The notes beneath the pieces are model-generated. The model searched no databases and had not been told where the DNA came from. It saw only the letters and a list, made by a program, of their open reading frames with translations. Of a DNA stretch of 64,000 bases, positions 35,136-44,421 are shown piece by piece. Position numbers and translations under genes: made by a program. Each line of letters starts with the position of its first letter. The first letter of the stretch is position 1. Origin of the DNA: Bifidobacterium actinocoloniiforme DSM 22766 (GTDB taxonomy: Bacteria; Actinomycetota; Actinomycetes; Actinomycetales; Bifidobacteriaceae); assembly GCF_001263395.1 (NCBI RefSeq), contig NZ_CP011786.1:1426001-1490000 (forward strand). Direction: 5' to 3'.

Positions 35136-37292
35136 CTAATTGGAGGAAGTGGTGATGTTGATTTGCGTGTTCTTGTCGACCGAGCTGCCGGGGCCGGGGC
35201 TGACCGCGGTGACTTTGGCGCTGCCATCCGAGGGGCCGTGGAGGGCGTAGTTGTTCAGCCCCGCTGCGCTGAGCTGGGCCTTGTAGGAGCCGAGCGTGGT
35301 GGTGGAGTCGAAGGGGGGCACGGTGGCATTGCCTGGTTCGGTGGTCAAGGTGACCGTATCGGTGTCCTTCTTGATCGCGGAGCCCGCGCCCGGGGTCTGC
35401 CCGGTCACGATGGCCGAGTCGTCCGAGGGGCCGTTCACGCTGATTTTGATGCCCGCCAGGATTTGCTTGGCCTCGCCCAGGGTCTTGCCGTTCACGTCTT
35501 TGACGGCCATGCCGTCCGAGACGTTGACGGTAACCATCGCTCCTTGGGCTACGGAGGTGTTGGCCGCCGGATCGGTGTAGATGACCGAGTCCTTGGCCAC
35601 GGTGTCCGAGTGCTGCTTCTGGACCGTGATGTTGAAGTGCTGGAGCATGGCCTTGGCCTCGTCCAGGGTCTTGCCTGACACGTCCGGCACCTTGGTCATG
35701 CCCGAGGAGATGTAGATGAGGATTGAGGAGCCCTTGGGCACGGACTGGCCACCGGCCGGATCGGTGCGGGTCACCTGGTTCTTCGGCACGTCCGGCGAAT
35801 CCTCAATCGAAGCGGAGGGGCTGACTTTGAACCCGGCTTTTTCCAATTTGTCGCGCGCGTCGTCCTGGCTCAGGCCCTTGACGTCCGGGATCTTAGTGGA
35901 CTGGGGGCCGGAGGAGAACCAGACCGTGACCGTGGAACCCTTCTTGGCCTGGACGCCGCCCTTGGGGTTTTGGTGGGTGAAGGTGCCCGCCGGCTCGGCC
36001 GAGTCGGGGTCCTCTTTCTCCTCGTACTTGAAGCCGGCAGCCGTGACCTTTTCCCGGGCCAGGAGCTTGGACATCTGCGCGTTGATTGTGGGTACGGTGG
36101 TCTCGTCGCGCTTGTCGCGGTTGAGGAAGCCCCATGCGCCCAGGCCTATCAGCGCCAAGGCCAGGATGGCGGCGATCGAGGAGATGATGATTTTCTTCTT
36201 GCGCTTCTTGGCATTGGCGGCCTTGCGGCTCTGGGCCTGGGCCACCGTCTGGGCGGTCGCGCCGGCCAAGGGCTGATTGGCCGGGCCTAAGGGGCTCATG
36301 GCCTGGGTGGCTGCGGTCTCGTCGCCGGTCGGGGGCAGGGCCGCCGTGGCGGCCTCCTCCTCGGCGGCCTTGCGTGCCTTCATGTTCGCCAGATCGGCGA
36401 GTGGGTTGAAGGCGGCGGCCACGGGGGTGCCGCCGTTCATGAAGGTCATGATGTCGTTCTTGAACCCGGAGGCCGTCGCGTAGCGGTTCCCCCGGTCCTT
36501 GGCCATGGCTTTGGCGCAGATTGAATCCCACATCTTGGGCAAGCCGGGCACGATGGCGGAAGGTGGCGTGGCCACCTCGGAGACGTGCTGGTAGGCGATA
36601 GCCACCGCGGAGTCACCGTTGAAGGGTGGGCGCCCGGTCAGCATCTCGTAGAGGACGCAGCCGGCCGAGTACAGGTCGGAGCGCATGTCCACGTTCTCGC
36701 CCCGGGCCTGTTCCGGGCTCAGGTACTGGGCGGTGCCGACCACGCCCTGGGACTGGGTCATCGTGGCGGCGGAGTCGTCCAGGGCCCGGGCGATGCCGAA
36801 GTCCATGACCTTGACGACGCCTTGCTCGGAGATCATGATGTTGCCGGGCTTGATGTCGCGGTGGATGATGCCCATGTGGTGGGAGTATTCCAAGGCGTTC
36901 AGGACACCCAGCATCACCTGCTCGGCGTCGCGCTGGCTCAGGGCGCCGTTGGCCTTGATGATGGCGCGCAGGGTCTGGCCCTTGACGTACTCCATCACTA
37001 GGTAGGGCACGCGCTCCTGGTTGCCGGCCTCTTCGACCAGGAGCTCCTCGCCCGAGTCGTAAATCGAGACGATGTTGGGGTTGTTCAACTGGGCCACCGA
37101 GTGGGCTTCACGCTTGAAACGGGTTAGGAAGATCTCGTCGTTGGTCAAGTCCGAGCGCATGATTTTGACCGCGACTGTGCGGCCCAAGCGGGTGTCGAGC
37201 GCGGTGTAGACTTCGGCCATGCCGCCGCGGCCGATAAGCTGGCCAAGCTGGTAGCGCCCGTTCGCCAGGGAGGCTGGTAGTGCGATGCTCAT
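35136..37292 (-). CDS. pknB: Ser/Thr protein kinase with PASTA repeats
   Basis: PknB is a membrane kinase that senses peptidoglycan fragments and controls cell-wall growth and division. The 718 residues hold a kinase domain (about 10-275: IGRGGMAEVY, VAVKIM, HRDIKPGNIM near 141, DFGIA, APE-equivalent SPEQARGE). A Pro/Ala/Thr-rich juxtamembrane linker and one membrane helix (about 364-391) follow, then about five extracellular PASTA repeats, the last degenerate. GGAGGGG precedes the ATG, which overlaps the stop of the preceding kinase gene by 4 bp. It is the last gene of the operon that starts with fhaA. Confidence 0.96.
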   Translation of the reverse strand: MSIALPASLANGRYQLGQLIGRGGMAEVYTALDTRLGRTVAVKIMRSDLTNDEIFLTRFKREAHSVAQLNNPNIVSIYDSGEELLVEEAGNQERVPYLVMEYVKGQTLRAIIKANGALSQRDAEQVMLGVLNALEYSHHMGIIHRDIKPGNIMISEQGVVKVMDFGIARALDDSAATMTQSQGVVGTAQYLSPEQARGENVDMRSDLYSAGCVLYEMLTGRPPFNGDSAVAIAYQHVSEVATPPSAIVPGLPKMWDSICAKAMAKDRGNRYATASGFKNDIMTFMNGGTPVAAAFNPLADLANMKARKAAEEEAATAALPPTGDETAATQAMSPLGPANQPLAGATAQTVAQAQSRKAANAKKRKKKIIISSIAAILALALIGLGAWGFLNRDKRDETTVPTINAQMSKLLAREKVTAAGFKYEEKEDPDSAEPAGTFTHQNPKGGVQAKKGSTVTVWFSSGPQSTKIPDVKGLSQDDARDKLEKAGFKVSPSASIEDSPDVPKNQVTRTDPAGGQSVPKGSSILIYISSGMTKVPDVSGKTLDEAKAMLQHFNITVQKQHSDTVAKDSVIYTDPAANTSVAQGAMVTVNVSDGMAVKDVNGKTLGEAKQILAGIKISVNGPSDDSAIVTGQTPGAGSAIKKDTDTVTLTTEPGNATVPPFDSTTTLGSYKAQLSAAGLNNYALHGPSDGSAKVTAVSPGPGSSVDKNTQINITTSSN

Positions 37293-38338
37293 TGGGAATC
37301 CCCTCCGTTTGCTGTCTGAGGATCGTCGGTCACAATGCGTGCTCTTTTGTTGAAATTGGTGATGAGGCTGGTCGCAGCCTGGCCGCCGATGTCAGGGTGG
37401 TAGACCAAGGTGGGTGCGCCGGCCGTCGGTGTCATGGGCCAGTGGGGTTTGCTGACCACTCGACGGGGTTGGAAGCGCCGCCGCTCCACCGGCTGGGTGT
37501 CCGCCAGCTGGCGGTTCAGGAGTCGCTGTTCGATCCTGGACAAGGTCCTGGAGACCGTCAGGGCGTCCTTGGGGCGGTCCTCGGGTTCCTTAGCCAGCAT
37601 GGACATGACGAATTGGGCCAGTTGGGTGTCCACCGTGTCCGGCAGGGGCGGCACCGGGTCGTTCACATGGGCGGCGGCGATGGCTACGGCCGTGGTGCCG
37701 GTGAAGGGCCGGTGGCCGCACAAGCCCTCGTAGGCCACCACTCCCAGCGAGTAAATGTCGGACTTGGGGGTGGCTTTCAATCCCTGCGCCTGCTCGGGTG
37801 AGATGTACTGGGCGGTGCCGACCACCATCCCGTCCTGGGTCAGCTGGCCCTGGTTGGTGGAGTAGGAGACACCGAAATCGGTGATTTTGACCTCGCCAGA
37901 GTCCGAGACCATGATGTTGGCCGGCTTCACGTCGCGGTGGATCACCCCGTGGCAGTGGGCCACGTACAGGCCGCGCGCCGTCTGGATCAGTATGGGCAGC
38001 AACTCGATCGGGTCGACGATGCCTTCGCGCTTGTAGAGGGCGGCAAGGGAGCCGCTGGGCACGTACTCCATGACGATGAAACCGATGCCGTCATGCTCGT
38101 AGTAGCCGAAGAGGGCGGCGATGTTCGGATGGGCCAGGTTGGCGGAGTTGTGGGCTTCGGCGCGTAGGCGTTCCAGGCGCACCTGGTCGTTGTCCAAATC
38201 CGTGCGCAGGGCCTTGATCGCGACCACGCGCTTGAGCTCTATGTCGTAGCCACGCCAGACTTCGCCCATGCCGCCCTGGGCCAGGCGCGCGTCCAGACGG
38301 TAGCGCCCGTGGATCAGTTGCCCTTGAATCAGCTTCAT
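37289..38338 (-). CDS. pknA: Ser/Thr protein kinase PknA-like
   Basis: This 349-residue kinase has a full N-terminal catalytic domain: LAQGGMGEVWRG, VAIKAL, HRDVKPANIM, DFGVSYS, and SPEQAQGLKATPKSD. A C-terminal tail of about 80 residues follows. There is no convincing membrane helix, so it is likely cytosolic or peripherally attached, unlike mycobacterial PknA, which has one. GGAGGG precedes the ATG. It overlaps both neighbours by 4 bp (ATGA), so it is translationally coupled to pbpA and pknB. It likely phosphorylates FHA proteins and division factors encoded nearby, as in related species. Confidence 0.93.
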   Translation of the reverse strand: MKLIQGQLIHGRYRLDARLAQGGMGEVWRGYDIELKRVVAIKALRTDLDNDQVRLERLRAEAHNSANLAHPNIAALFGYYEHDGIGFIVMEYVPSGSLAALYKREGIVDPIELLPILIQTARGLYVAHCHGVIHRDVKPANIMVSDSGEVKITDFGVSYSTNQGQLTQDGMVVGTAQYISPEQAQGLKATPKSDIYSLGVVAYEGLCGHRPFTGTTAVAIAAAHVNDPVPPLPDTVDTQLAQFVMSMLAKEPEDRPKDALTVSRTLSRIEQRLLNRQLADTQPVERRRFQPRRVVSKPHWPMTPTAGAPTLVYHPDIGGQAATSLITNFNKRARIVTDDPQTANGGDSQ

Positions 38339-39798
38339 TTCAGGCCCTCCTGCATGACTCGCTTCATGATAGGCCCCGCTGAAGCTGCGCCGTAGGTAGA
38401 GGTGGAGTGGACGACGACGGCGACCGCGATTTTCGGCTTTTGCGCGGGGGCGAAGCCGATGGTCCAGCCATCGTTGGAGCTGTTGGCCACGCCGATTTGG
38501 GCCGTGCCGGTCTTGGCCGCCACTTGGGCGCCGGGGATTTGCAGGTTCGGCGAGTCCTTGGTCACGACCGCTTCCATCATCGCGGTCAGGGCTTGGGCCG
38601 TGTCCGGGGAGAAGGGCTGGGAGTAGATCGCAGGGCTGGTTTCGCTCAGCACGCTCAGATCGGAGGAGCGCACCCGGTCCACTAGCGTGGGCTGCATGAG
38701 CTTTCCGCCATTGGCCACCGCCGCGGCGACCATCGCGTTCTGCAAGGGGGTGGTGAGGGTGTTGCCTTGGCCGATTGACGCCTGGGCCAGTTTGTCGGGG
38801 CTGGCGTCGGCGGGGAATTTGGAGGCGGTGGCTCGCATGGGCCGACCGGTGGAGTCAGTGCCGTCCAGGGTGATTGTGGAGCCGAAACCGAACTTTTTCG
38901 CCTCCTCGTCCAAGGCCTGTCCGCCCAGGGATACGCCCAACTGGGCGAATGCTGTGTTGGAGGAGTAGGCCAGGGCGTCCTGGAGGGTGATTTCGCCTCC
39001 GGAGCCGTTGCCTGCCGCCGTAGCGTTGGTCAGGTTGGTGGCGGTGCCGGGCAGGGTGTAGGCGGCGCCCGCCGGAACCCTGGAGTCCGCCTTGTACTTA
39101 CCGGACTCCAGGGCTGCGGCCGCGACTACCACCTTGAAGGTGGAGCCGGGCGGGTAAAGCTGGGAGCTGGCCCGGTTGAGCATGGGATTGGCGTCTTGGT
39201 TGGCCAGGTTGGTGAAGAACTGGGCCGCTTCGGAAGCGTCGTGCACGGCCAGGGTGTTCGGGTCGTAGGAGGGTGTGGAGACCATCGCCAGGACGCGCCC
39301 GGTGGAGGGTTCGATCGCCACTACCGAGCCGGACTGGCCGGCCAAGGCCTGATAAGCGGCCTGCTGGATCTTGGGATCTATTGAGGTCTCGATTGAAGCG
39401 CCTTTGTTCTGCGCACCGGTGAACAGGGTCTTGATCTTATCCAGCCACAGGCTGTCCGCCTGGCCGCTCAGCAGCTGGTTGCGGGAGCTTTCAATGCCAC
39501 GGTCCGCGCGGTTGGTGATCGAGTAGTAGCCGGTAATCGGCGCGTAGATGGGGCCGGCGGCGTACTTGCGCTGGTACTGGTAGGAATCGCTGATGGGGTC
39601 CGAATGGGCCAGAATCGTGCCGTCCGAGGCCAGGATGGCGCCTCGGGGGGCGCCGTACTCCACATAGAGGGCTCGGGTGTTGCGCGGGTCCTCGTTCAGG
39701 GCGTTGGCGCGCACGGCCATGATGGTCGTGGACGACAAGCCCAGGATCACGAACAGGACGATGACGGCGGTGAAGAGCTGGCGTAAAGCCTTATTCAT
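38335..39798 (-). CDS. pbpA: Penicillin-binding protein (class B transpeptidase)
   Basis: This 487-residue enzyme cross-links peptidoglycan. The N-terminal membrane anchor (MNKALRQLFTAVIVLFVILG) is followed by the class B dimerisation region. The transpeptidase domain has STFK (near 205, in YPPGSTFKVV), SSN (near 265) and KTGTAQIG (near 425). GGAAGGAAG precedes the ATG at 39798, which overlaps the rodA end by 8 bp; the frame is open to 39903 but inside rodA coding. It works with the adjacent SEDS protein as a glycosyltransferase-transpeptidase pair. Confidence 0.95.
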   Translation of the reverse strand: MNKALRQLFTAVIVLFVILGLSSTTIMAVRANALNEDPRNTRALYVEYGAPRGAILASDGTILAHSDPISDSYQYQRKYAAGPIYAPITGYYSITNRADRGIESSRNQLLSGQADSLWLDKIKTLFTGAQNKGASIETSIDPKIQQAAYQALAGQSGSVVAIEPSTGRVLAMVSTPSYDPNTLAVHDASEAAQFFTNLANQDANPMLNRASSQLYPPGSTFKVVVAAAALESGKYKADSRVPAGAAYTLPGTATNLTNATAAGNGSGGEITLQDALAYSSNTAFAQLGVSLGGQALDEEAKKFGFGSTITLDGTDSTGRPMRATASKFPADASPDKLAQASIGQGNTLTTPLQNAMVAAAVANGGKLMQPTLVDRVRSSDLSVLSETSPAIYSQPFSPDTAQALTAMMEAVVTKDSPNLQIPGAQVAAKTGTAQIGVANSSNDGWTIGFAPAQKPKIAVAVVVHSTSTYGAASAGPIMKRVMQEGLK

Positions 39799-41245
39799 GA
39801 GCGGCTTCCTTCCCCGCGCCCGCCCGGGCCTGCATTGGGGCTGGCTGGCGCTCATGTCCGCGCTGGTCCATCTCGTGCTCGCGCAGGACGGCAAGGGCCT
39901 CATAGCGGAAGGTGTCCGAGGAAACCTCCGGGGCTGGGCGGTTGGCGGCGTTGGATATGACGATGAGCAGGGTGGCCAGCACGCAGTTGGCGATCATGCT
40001 GGAGCCGCCCGCCGCCATATACGGCATTGTCAGACCGGTCAACGGGATGACCAAGGTGATGCCGCCCACCACGGTGAAAACCTGGAAAGCCATCGTGAAG
40101 ACCAGGCCCGAAGCCAGGAGCTTCCCGAAACCATCCTGGATTTTCATGGCCACGACCATGCCAGCCGCCACGATCACCAAGTAGAGGAGCAGGACCACCA
40201 GCAGGCCTGACAGGCCCAGCTCCTCGCCTATGGAGGAGTAGATGAAGTCGGAGTTGGCCAGCGGGGTGATCCAGGGGTGACCCTGCCCCAGACCGGTGCC
40301 TAAGAGGCCGCCGGTGGCCAGTCCGAAAACACCGCGCACCAGCTGGCCGGAGCCGCCGAACGCCTTGTTGTACTCAGCGTCGGAGAAGGGGTGGAGCCAG
40401 GCATCCACTCGGGCGCCCACGTGGGCGAAGAGGATGGACGCGGCTACAGCTCCGATGATGAAGAAGACCGCGCCGATCGCGATCCAGGACTTGCGGCCGG
40501 TGGCCACGTAGAGCATGGAGACGAACATGGCGAAGAACATCAGTGAAGTGCCCAAATCGTGCTGCATGACCAAGACGCCCATGGAGACCGCCCAGACGAC
40601 GATGATGGGGCCTAAATCCTTGAGGCGGGGCATGCGCATGCCCAGCACCTTGGGACCTGCCACAGCCAGCTGGTCGCGGTGGTCGAAGAGGTAGGCGGCG
40701 AAGAAGAAGGCCAGGAAGAGCTTGGCGAATTCTCCCGGCTGCAAGGTGTGGGAGCCTATGCCCACCCAGATGCGCGCGCCGCCGATCTCCCGGCCGAAGT
40801 GGGGGATCATGGGGGAGAGGAGGAGAGCGATGCCGACGACCATGCTCACGTAGGAGAACTTGCGCAGGACCCGGTAGTCCTTCAGGGCGATGGCCAGGCC
40901 GCCGCACAGAACCAGCGCCGAATCCAGCCAAATCAGCTGGGTGACGCCCACATTCGTTGGCTCGCCGATCTTGGCGTTGCGCATGTCGATTCGGGCGATC
41001 ATCGTCACGCCCAGGGTGCTCAGGACCGCCAGGCAAGGCAGAATCACCTGGCTGGCGTAGGGCTGAAAGACTTCCAGCACGGCCCACAGGGCTACGAAGA
41101 GCAGGCCAGTGAGCGGCAGGAGCACGGCGTACTGGGTGGGGAAGCCGCCGGAAGTGCGTTCGAACATTTGGAAGAAGGCGATGAAACCGATCAGGAGGGC
41201 CAGCAGGAGCAGGCTCACGCGTCGCAAGCGGGTAATAAGGGTCAT
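39791..41245 (-). CDS. rodA: SEDS-family peptidoglycan polymerase
   Basis: This 484-residue protein has ten predicted membrane helices and is of the FtsW/RodA/SpoVE family. Family motifs include PMIPHFGREIGGARIWVGIG, QPGEFAKLF, MQHDLGTSLMFFAMF and GLGQGHPWITPLANSDFIYSSIGEELG. These proteins polymerise lipid II and act with a partner class B PBP, here the overlapping pbpA gene. GGAGG precedes the ATG, which overlaps the phosphatase stop by 4 bp. The C-terminus has a basic and acidic tail (about 30 residues) beyond the last helix, a possible phosphorylation target. Confidence 0.95.
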   Translation of the reverse strand: MTLITRLRRVSLLLLALLIGFIAFFQMFERTSGGFPTQYAVLLPLTGLLFVALWAVLEVFQPYASQVILPCLAVLSTLGVTMIARIDMRNAKIGEPTNVGVTQLIWLDSALVLCGGLAIALKDYRVLRKFSYVSMVVGIALLLSPMIPHFGREIGGARIWVGIGSHTLQPGEFAKLFLAFFFAAYLFDHRDQLAVAGPKVLGMRMPRLKDLGPIIVVWAVSMGVLVMQHDLGTSLMFFAMFVSMLYVATGRKSWIAIGAVFFIIGAVAASILFAHVGARVDAWLHPFSDAEYNKAFGGSGQLVRGVFGLATGGLLGTGLGQGHPWITPLANSDFIYSSIGEELGLSGLLVVLLLYLVIVAAGMVVAMKIQDGFGKLLASGLVFTMAFQVFTVVGGITLVIPLTGLTMPYMAAGGSSMIANCVLATLLIVISNAANRPAPEVSSDTFRYEALAVLREHEMDQRGHERQPAPMQARAGAGKEAAHE

Positions 41246-42921
41246 AGGATGCCTCCGCTCCTGGCGGCAGCGGGTTTAATAACGGACCCGCCGGTGGAGG
41301 CTGACGCGGCCGGTTTCGTCGGTGAGGCGGGCTTGGCGGAGGCGGACGCCGAGCTTTTCTTCTCGCTCAGCTTGGTTTCCTTGGATGCCCTGCCCTGCTT
41401 GAAGGAGCGGGATTCGCGGCGGATCAGGTCGGCGTGCTCGCGGGCTTGGTCATAGTTGGAGACCGTGATGCCCTCCTGGAGCTGCTCACGCCAGGAGGAG
41501 GGCAGGTCGCCCAGCTCGATGTCGGTGCGCTCCACCGGGTGCGACAGGGACAGGCCGAATACGTTCGTGGGCACCCCCTGATAGATGGCGACCACGTCGC
41601 GGTCCTCGCCCAGGTAATACTGCTGCTGGCTCCAGTAGTAGGCCCCGTAGGCGCCGCCCGAGAGCAAGGCCAGCAAAGCCAGGACCGCCGCGACGATGAT
41701 CAGGCGGACGCGGCGTTTGCGAACCCGCTGACGCTTGCGGCGTTGGGTGTGCTCCTTGCGGATGGCCTTGGCCACATCCGGGTCGTAGGGGTCGGCCGAA
41801 GCCGAGCCGTCCTCCTTGCGCACAATGGGAATCTCGCCGGTGTCAGGCACGTCACGGTCGCCGGATTCCTCGCGGGCGCTGGAAGGTTGGGCCATGCGCT
41901 GGGGCTCATCCTGGGGGAGCTGGTCGGGTGCCGGTCCGTGAGCCGGGCCCTTCCCCTGATCCGGCGTAGCGTCGGAAGCGCCATCCTGGGCGGACTGGGT
42001 AAGGGCGGCGGCCCTCTGGGCTGGTGAGGACGAAGCGCTTTCGCGCAACTTGGGCGCTGCAGCCACAGGCTCGTGGACGATGTCCGCTAAAGCCTCCAGG
42101 TTGGCTGAGGCGGCCCCGCCAATCAAAGGGGTCTGCCGGGGCAGGTCCAGGGCGGAGGCATCCTTGCGCAGGGTGGCATCGCCGATGACTACGGTCACAT
42201 TGTCGGTGGAACCGGCCTTCAGGGCCATCGTGACCAGGCGTTGGGCGCACTCGCCTTGGTCGGGCACGCTGGACAGGGCTTCGCTGATTGTGGGGTCCTC
42301 CAGTACGCCGCACAGGCCGTCGGAGCAGAGCATCCAGCGGTCGCCAGGCTGGGCCTTGCGCATGGAGATGTCGGGGCGGGGGTCGATGTCGAAGTCGCCC
42401 AAGACCCGCATGACCACATTGCGCTGGGGGTGGCTCTTGGCTTCGGATTCAGCGATGCGACCGGTGTTGATCAGGTGCTGCACATAGGAGTGGTCCTGGG
42501 TTATGCGCAACAAGCGGCCATCGCGCAGGAGGTAGGCGCGCGAGTCGCCGATGTGGGCCAGGACCCAGAAGCCGCCGGCCAGGGCTACTGCGGTGACTGT
42601 TGTGCCCATGCCGGACAGGCGGTGCTCCCGCTTGGCCTTGCCGACGATTGCGTCGTGGGCGGCGATGACGGAGGCCTCCATCATCTGCGACAGTCGCTGG
42701 GCGTCCTCGCCCTGGTCGTCGTGCTCGATGTGGGCCAGGGAGCGCACTGCGATCGTCGAAGCCGTGTCGCCTCCCGCATGACCTCCCATCCCGTCGCACA
42801 TGGCGATCAGGCGCTGGCCGGCGAAGGAGGAATCCTGGTTGTCGGAGCGCACGTAACCGATGTCGGAGACGGTGGTGGAGTAAATGAAGAGGCTTTGGCT
42901 GTCGTCGATCGATTCGCTCAT
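41242..42921 (-). CDS. pstP: PP2C-type Ser/Thr phosphatase
   Basis: PstP reverses the action of the two kinases. Residues about 1-240 form the PP2C domain with metal-binding and catalytic motifs DNQDS, CDGMGGHAGGDTAS, AHIGDSRAYLL and LCSDGLCG. A long Ser/Ala/Pro/Gln-rich cytoplasmic linker (about 260-390) joins a membrane helix (about 400-425, LIIVAAVLALLALLSGGAYGAYYW) and an extracellular tail of about 130 residues rich in Ser, Ala and Lys. GAGGTAGG precedes the ATG. It is four bases from fhaB and overlaps rodA by 4 bp. Confidence 0.95.
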   Translation of the reverse strand: MSESIDDSQSLFIYSTTVSDIGYVRSDNQDSSFAGQRLIAMCDGMGGHAGGDTASTIAVRSLAHIEHDDQGEDAQRLSQMMEASVIAAHDAIVGKAKREHRLSGMGTTVTAVALAGGFWVLAHIGDSRAYLLRDGRLLRITQDHSYVQHLINTGRIAESEAKSHPQRNVVMRVLGDFDIDPRPDISMRKAQPGDRWMLCSDGLCGVLEDPTISEALSSVPDQGECAQRLVTMALKAGSTDNVTVVIGDATLRKDASALDLPRQTPLIGGAASANLEALADIVHEPVAAAPKLRESASSSPAQRAAALTQSAQDGASDATPDQGKGPAHGPAPDQLPQDEPQRMAQPSSAREESGDRDVPDTGEIPIVRKEDGSASADPYDPDVAKAIRKEHTQRRKRQRVRKRRVRLIIVAAVLALLALLSGGAYGAYYWSQQQYYLGEDRDVVAIYQGVPTNVFGLSLSHPVERTDIELGDLPSSWREQLQEGITVSNYDQAREHADLIRRESRSFKQGRASKETKLSEKKSSASASAKPASPTKPAASASTGGSVIKPAAARSGGIL

Positions 42922-42925
42922 GGGC

Positions 42926-43459
42926 CTACCTCAACTCGAAGGTGGTGGCGCCGATGCGCACCGGGGTGCCAGTGGGCAGGATGGTGGGTTCGTTGAGCCG
43001 CTGGCCGGCAACGACCGTGCCGTTGGTCGAGCCCAGGTCCTCAATGGCCCACTGGCCGGACACTGGATCCTGGTAGACGCGAGCGTGGTGGGAGGAGACG
43101 AATTCGTCATCCAGGACCATGGAGTTGGAGGAGGCGCGTCCCAGTGTGATTGGTTGTGCGTCCAAGGGCAGGGATGAACCCGCCAGAGGGCCGTCTATGA
43201 CGACCAGCAGGGAGGGTTGGCCGCCAGCGGCATGGGCCCTGCGGCGGCTGAGGGAGGCGGGTTCGGGTGTGGGAGGCGCTGAAATGGCCGCAGGGACCGC
43301 CTTCCTGGCGGCGCGCTGGCGCTTGCGCTGGGTGCGAGAAACCTTCGGGCTGAAGGTCTCGATGTCCTTGCGTAAGGACCGGATCGCCAGCCAGAGGAAG
43401 ACCCAGAGCAGGGCCAAGAAGCCATATTTCAATATGGCGAATGTCAGTTCGGTCAGCAT
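42926..43459 (-). CDS. fhaB: FHA-domain protein FhaB
   Basis: This 177-residue protein has an N-terminal membrane helix (about 8-28, FAILKYGFLALLWVFLWLAI), a basic linker and a C-terminal FHA domain (about 95-175). The phosphothreonine-binding signature is visible: TLGRASSNSMVLDDEFVSSHHA with Arg and SxxH, and LGSTNGT. In mycobacteria FhaB (FipA) binds phosphorylated partners in division and cell-wall synthesis. It lies between fhaA and pstP with gaps of 31 and 4 bp. Confidence 0.93.
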   Translation of the reverse strand: MLTELTFAILKYGFLALLWVFLWLAIRSLRKDIETFSPKVSRTQRKRQRAARKAVPAAISAPPTPEPASLSRRRAHAAGGQPSLLVVIDGPLAGSSLPLDAQPITLGRASSNSMVLDDEFVSSHHARVYQDPVSGQWAIEDLGSTNGTVVAGQRLNEPTILPTGTPVRIGATTFELR

Positions 43460-43490
43460 AAGTAGTTCGACCTTACGTCAAGGCCTGGGC

Positions 43491-44198
43491 TTACTCCTCC
43501 GCTTGCTCCTGTGAAGACGCCCAGTAGAGGATGCGAGTGCGGCCGATTGTGATGGTGTTGCCGTCCAGAAGGGTGGCTGCGGGGACTTGGTGGCCCTCCA
43601 CGTAAGTGCCGTTGGTGGAGCCCAAGTCGCGCGCGATGACGCCCTTGTCGGTGATGTCGATTTGCAAGTGCTTGCGGGAGATGCCCGGGTCGTCGATGAC
43701 GATGTCGCAGGCCGAGCCGCGACCGATCACCGTGGATGGAGCGGTCAGCAGGTACTGGCGACCGTTGATTTCCAAGACCGGGCAGTCCTTGGAATCGGAG
43801 GCTGCCGTGGCTGGCGCCGCGTTGCCCTGCACCGACTCCGAGCTCAGGCGGAAGTCGCCCTTGCTCAGTTCCAGGTCTTCCTCGAAGATTACGACGACTG
43901 GGCCCACGAACGCATAGTGTTGGCTCTCCGCGTACTTGGTCAGATTGTCGGCCAGCTCGTTCGCCAAGGCCTCGGAACCCCACTGCTCGATCCGGTCGAA
44001 GTCCGGCGTGGAAAGCTGAAAACGGTATTCGTTGGGCGCCACGGTGCGATCGCGGCCTACGGGCATGGCCTGCGCGTCAATCTCGCGTTCCAGGGCGCTC
44101 GACAGATCAACAGGCTGCAGATCTTTGGAGCCGAACTTTGAAAAGACGCCGTTGACGGCGCCTTCAACGCTCTTCTCAAAACGATCGAGAACGCTCAT
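43491..44198 (-). CDS. fhaA: FHA-domain protein FhaA (DUF3662)
   Basis: This 235-residue protein begins with the DUF3662 domain (about 1-120; FEKSVEGAVNGVFSKFGSKDLQPVDL) and ends with an FHA domain (about 155-230: VIGRGSACDIVIDDPGISRKHLQ, DLGSTNGTYV). The linker is short, whereas mycobacterial FhaA has a long one. It is the first gene of the kinase operon. AAAGGG stands 7 bases before the ATG at 44198; the ATG at 44204 is too close to that site. In related bacteria FhaA binds phosphorylated MurJ/MviN and restrains peptidoglycan synthesis. Confidence 0.94.
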   Translation of the reverse strand: MSVLDRFEKSVEGAVNGVFSKFGSKDLQPVDLSSALEREIDAQAMPVGRDRTVAPNEYRFQLSTPDFDRIEQWGSEALANELADNLTKYAESQHYAFVGPVVVIFEEDLELSKGDFRLSSESVQGNAAPATAASDSKDCPVLEINGRQYLLTAPSTVIGRGSACDIVIDDPGISRKHLQIDITDKGVIARDLGSTNGTYVEGHQVPAATLLDGNTITIGRTRILYWASSQEQAEE

Positions 44199-44421
44199 AG
44201 TCATCCCTTTCTTCGTAACCCCTCTATCCTACGCAAGGGTCTCAAACATGCGCAAAAAGTCACCTAATGCTTGCAATTTCTTCATTCCGCGCCACCCTTG
44301 AGCGCCCTTTAAGCCCAAAGGCCAGGCGGGTTTTGGGACGGGTGGGCCATAAGATATCGGCGTAAGGTCGCGAACGCCACAACGGCGGGCGGTCAGCGCG
44401 CGGATGGTAGGAGCAGAAGGC

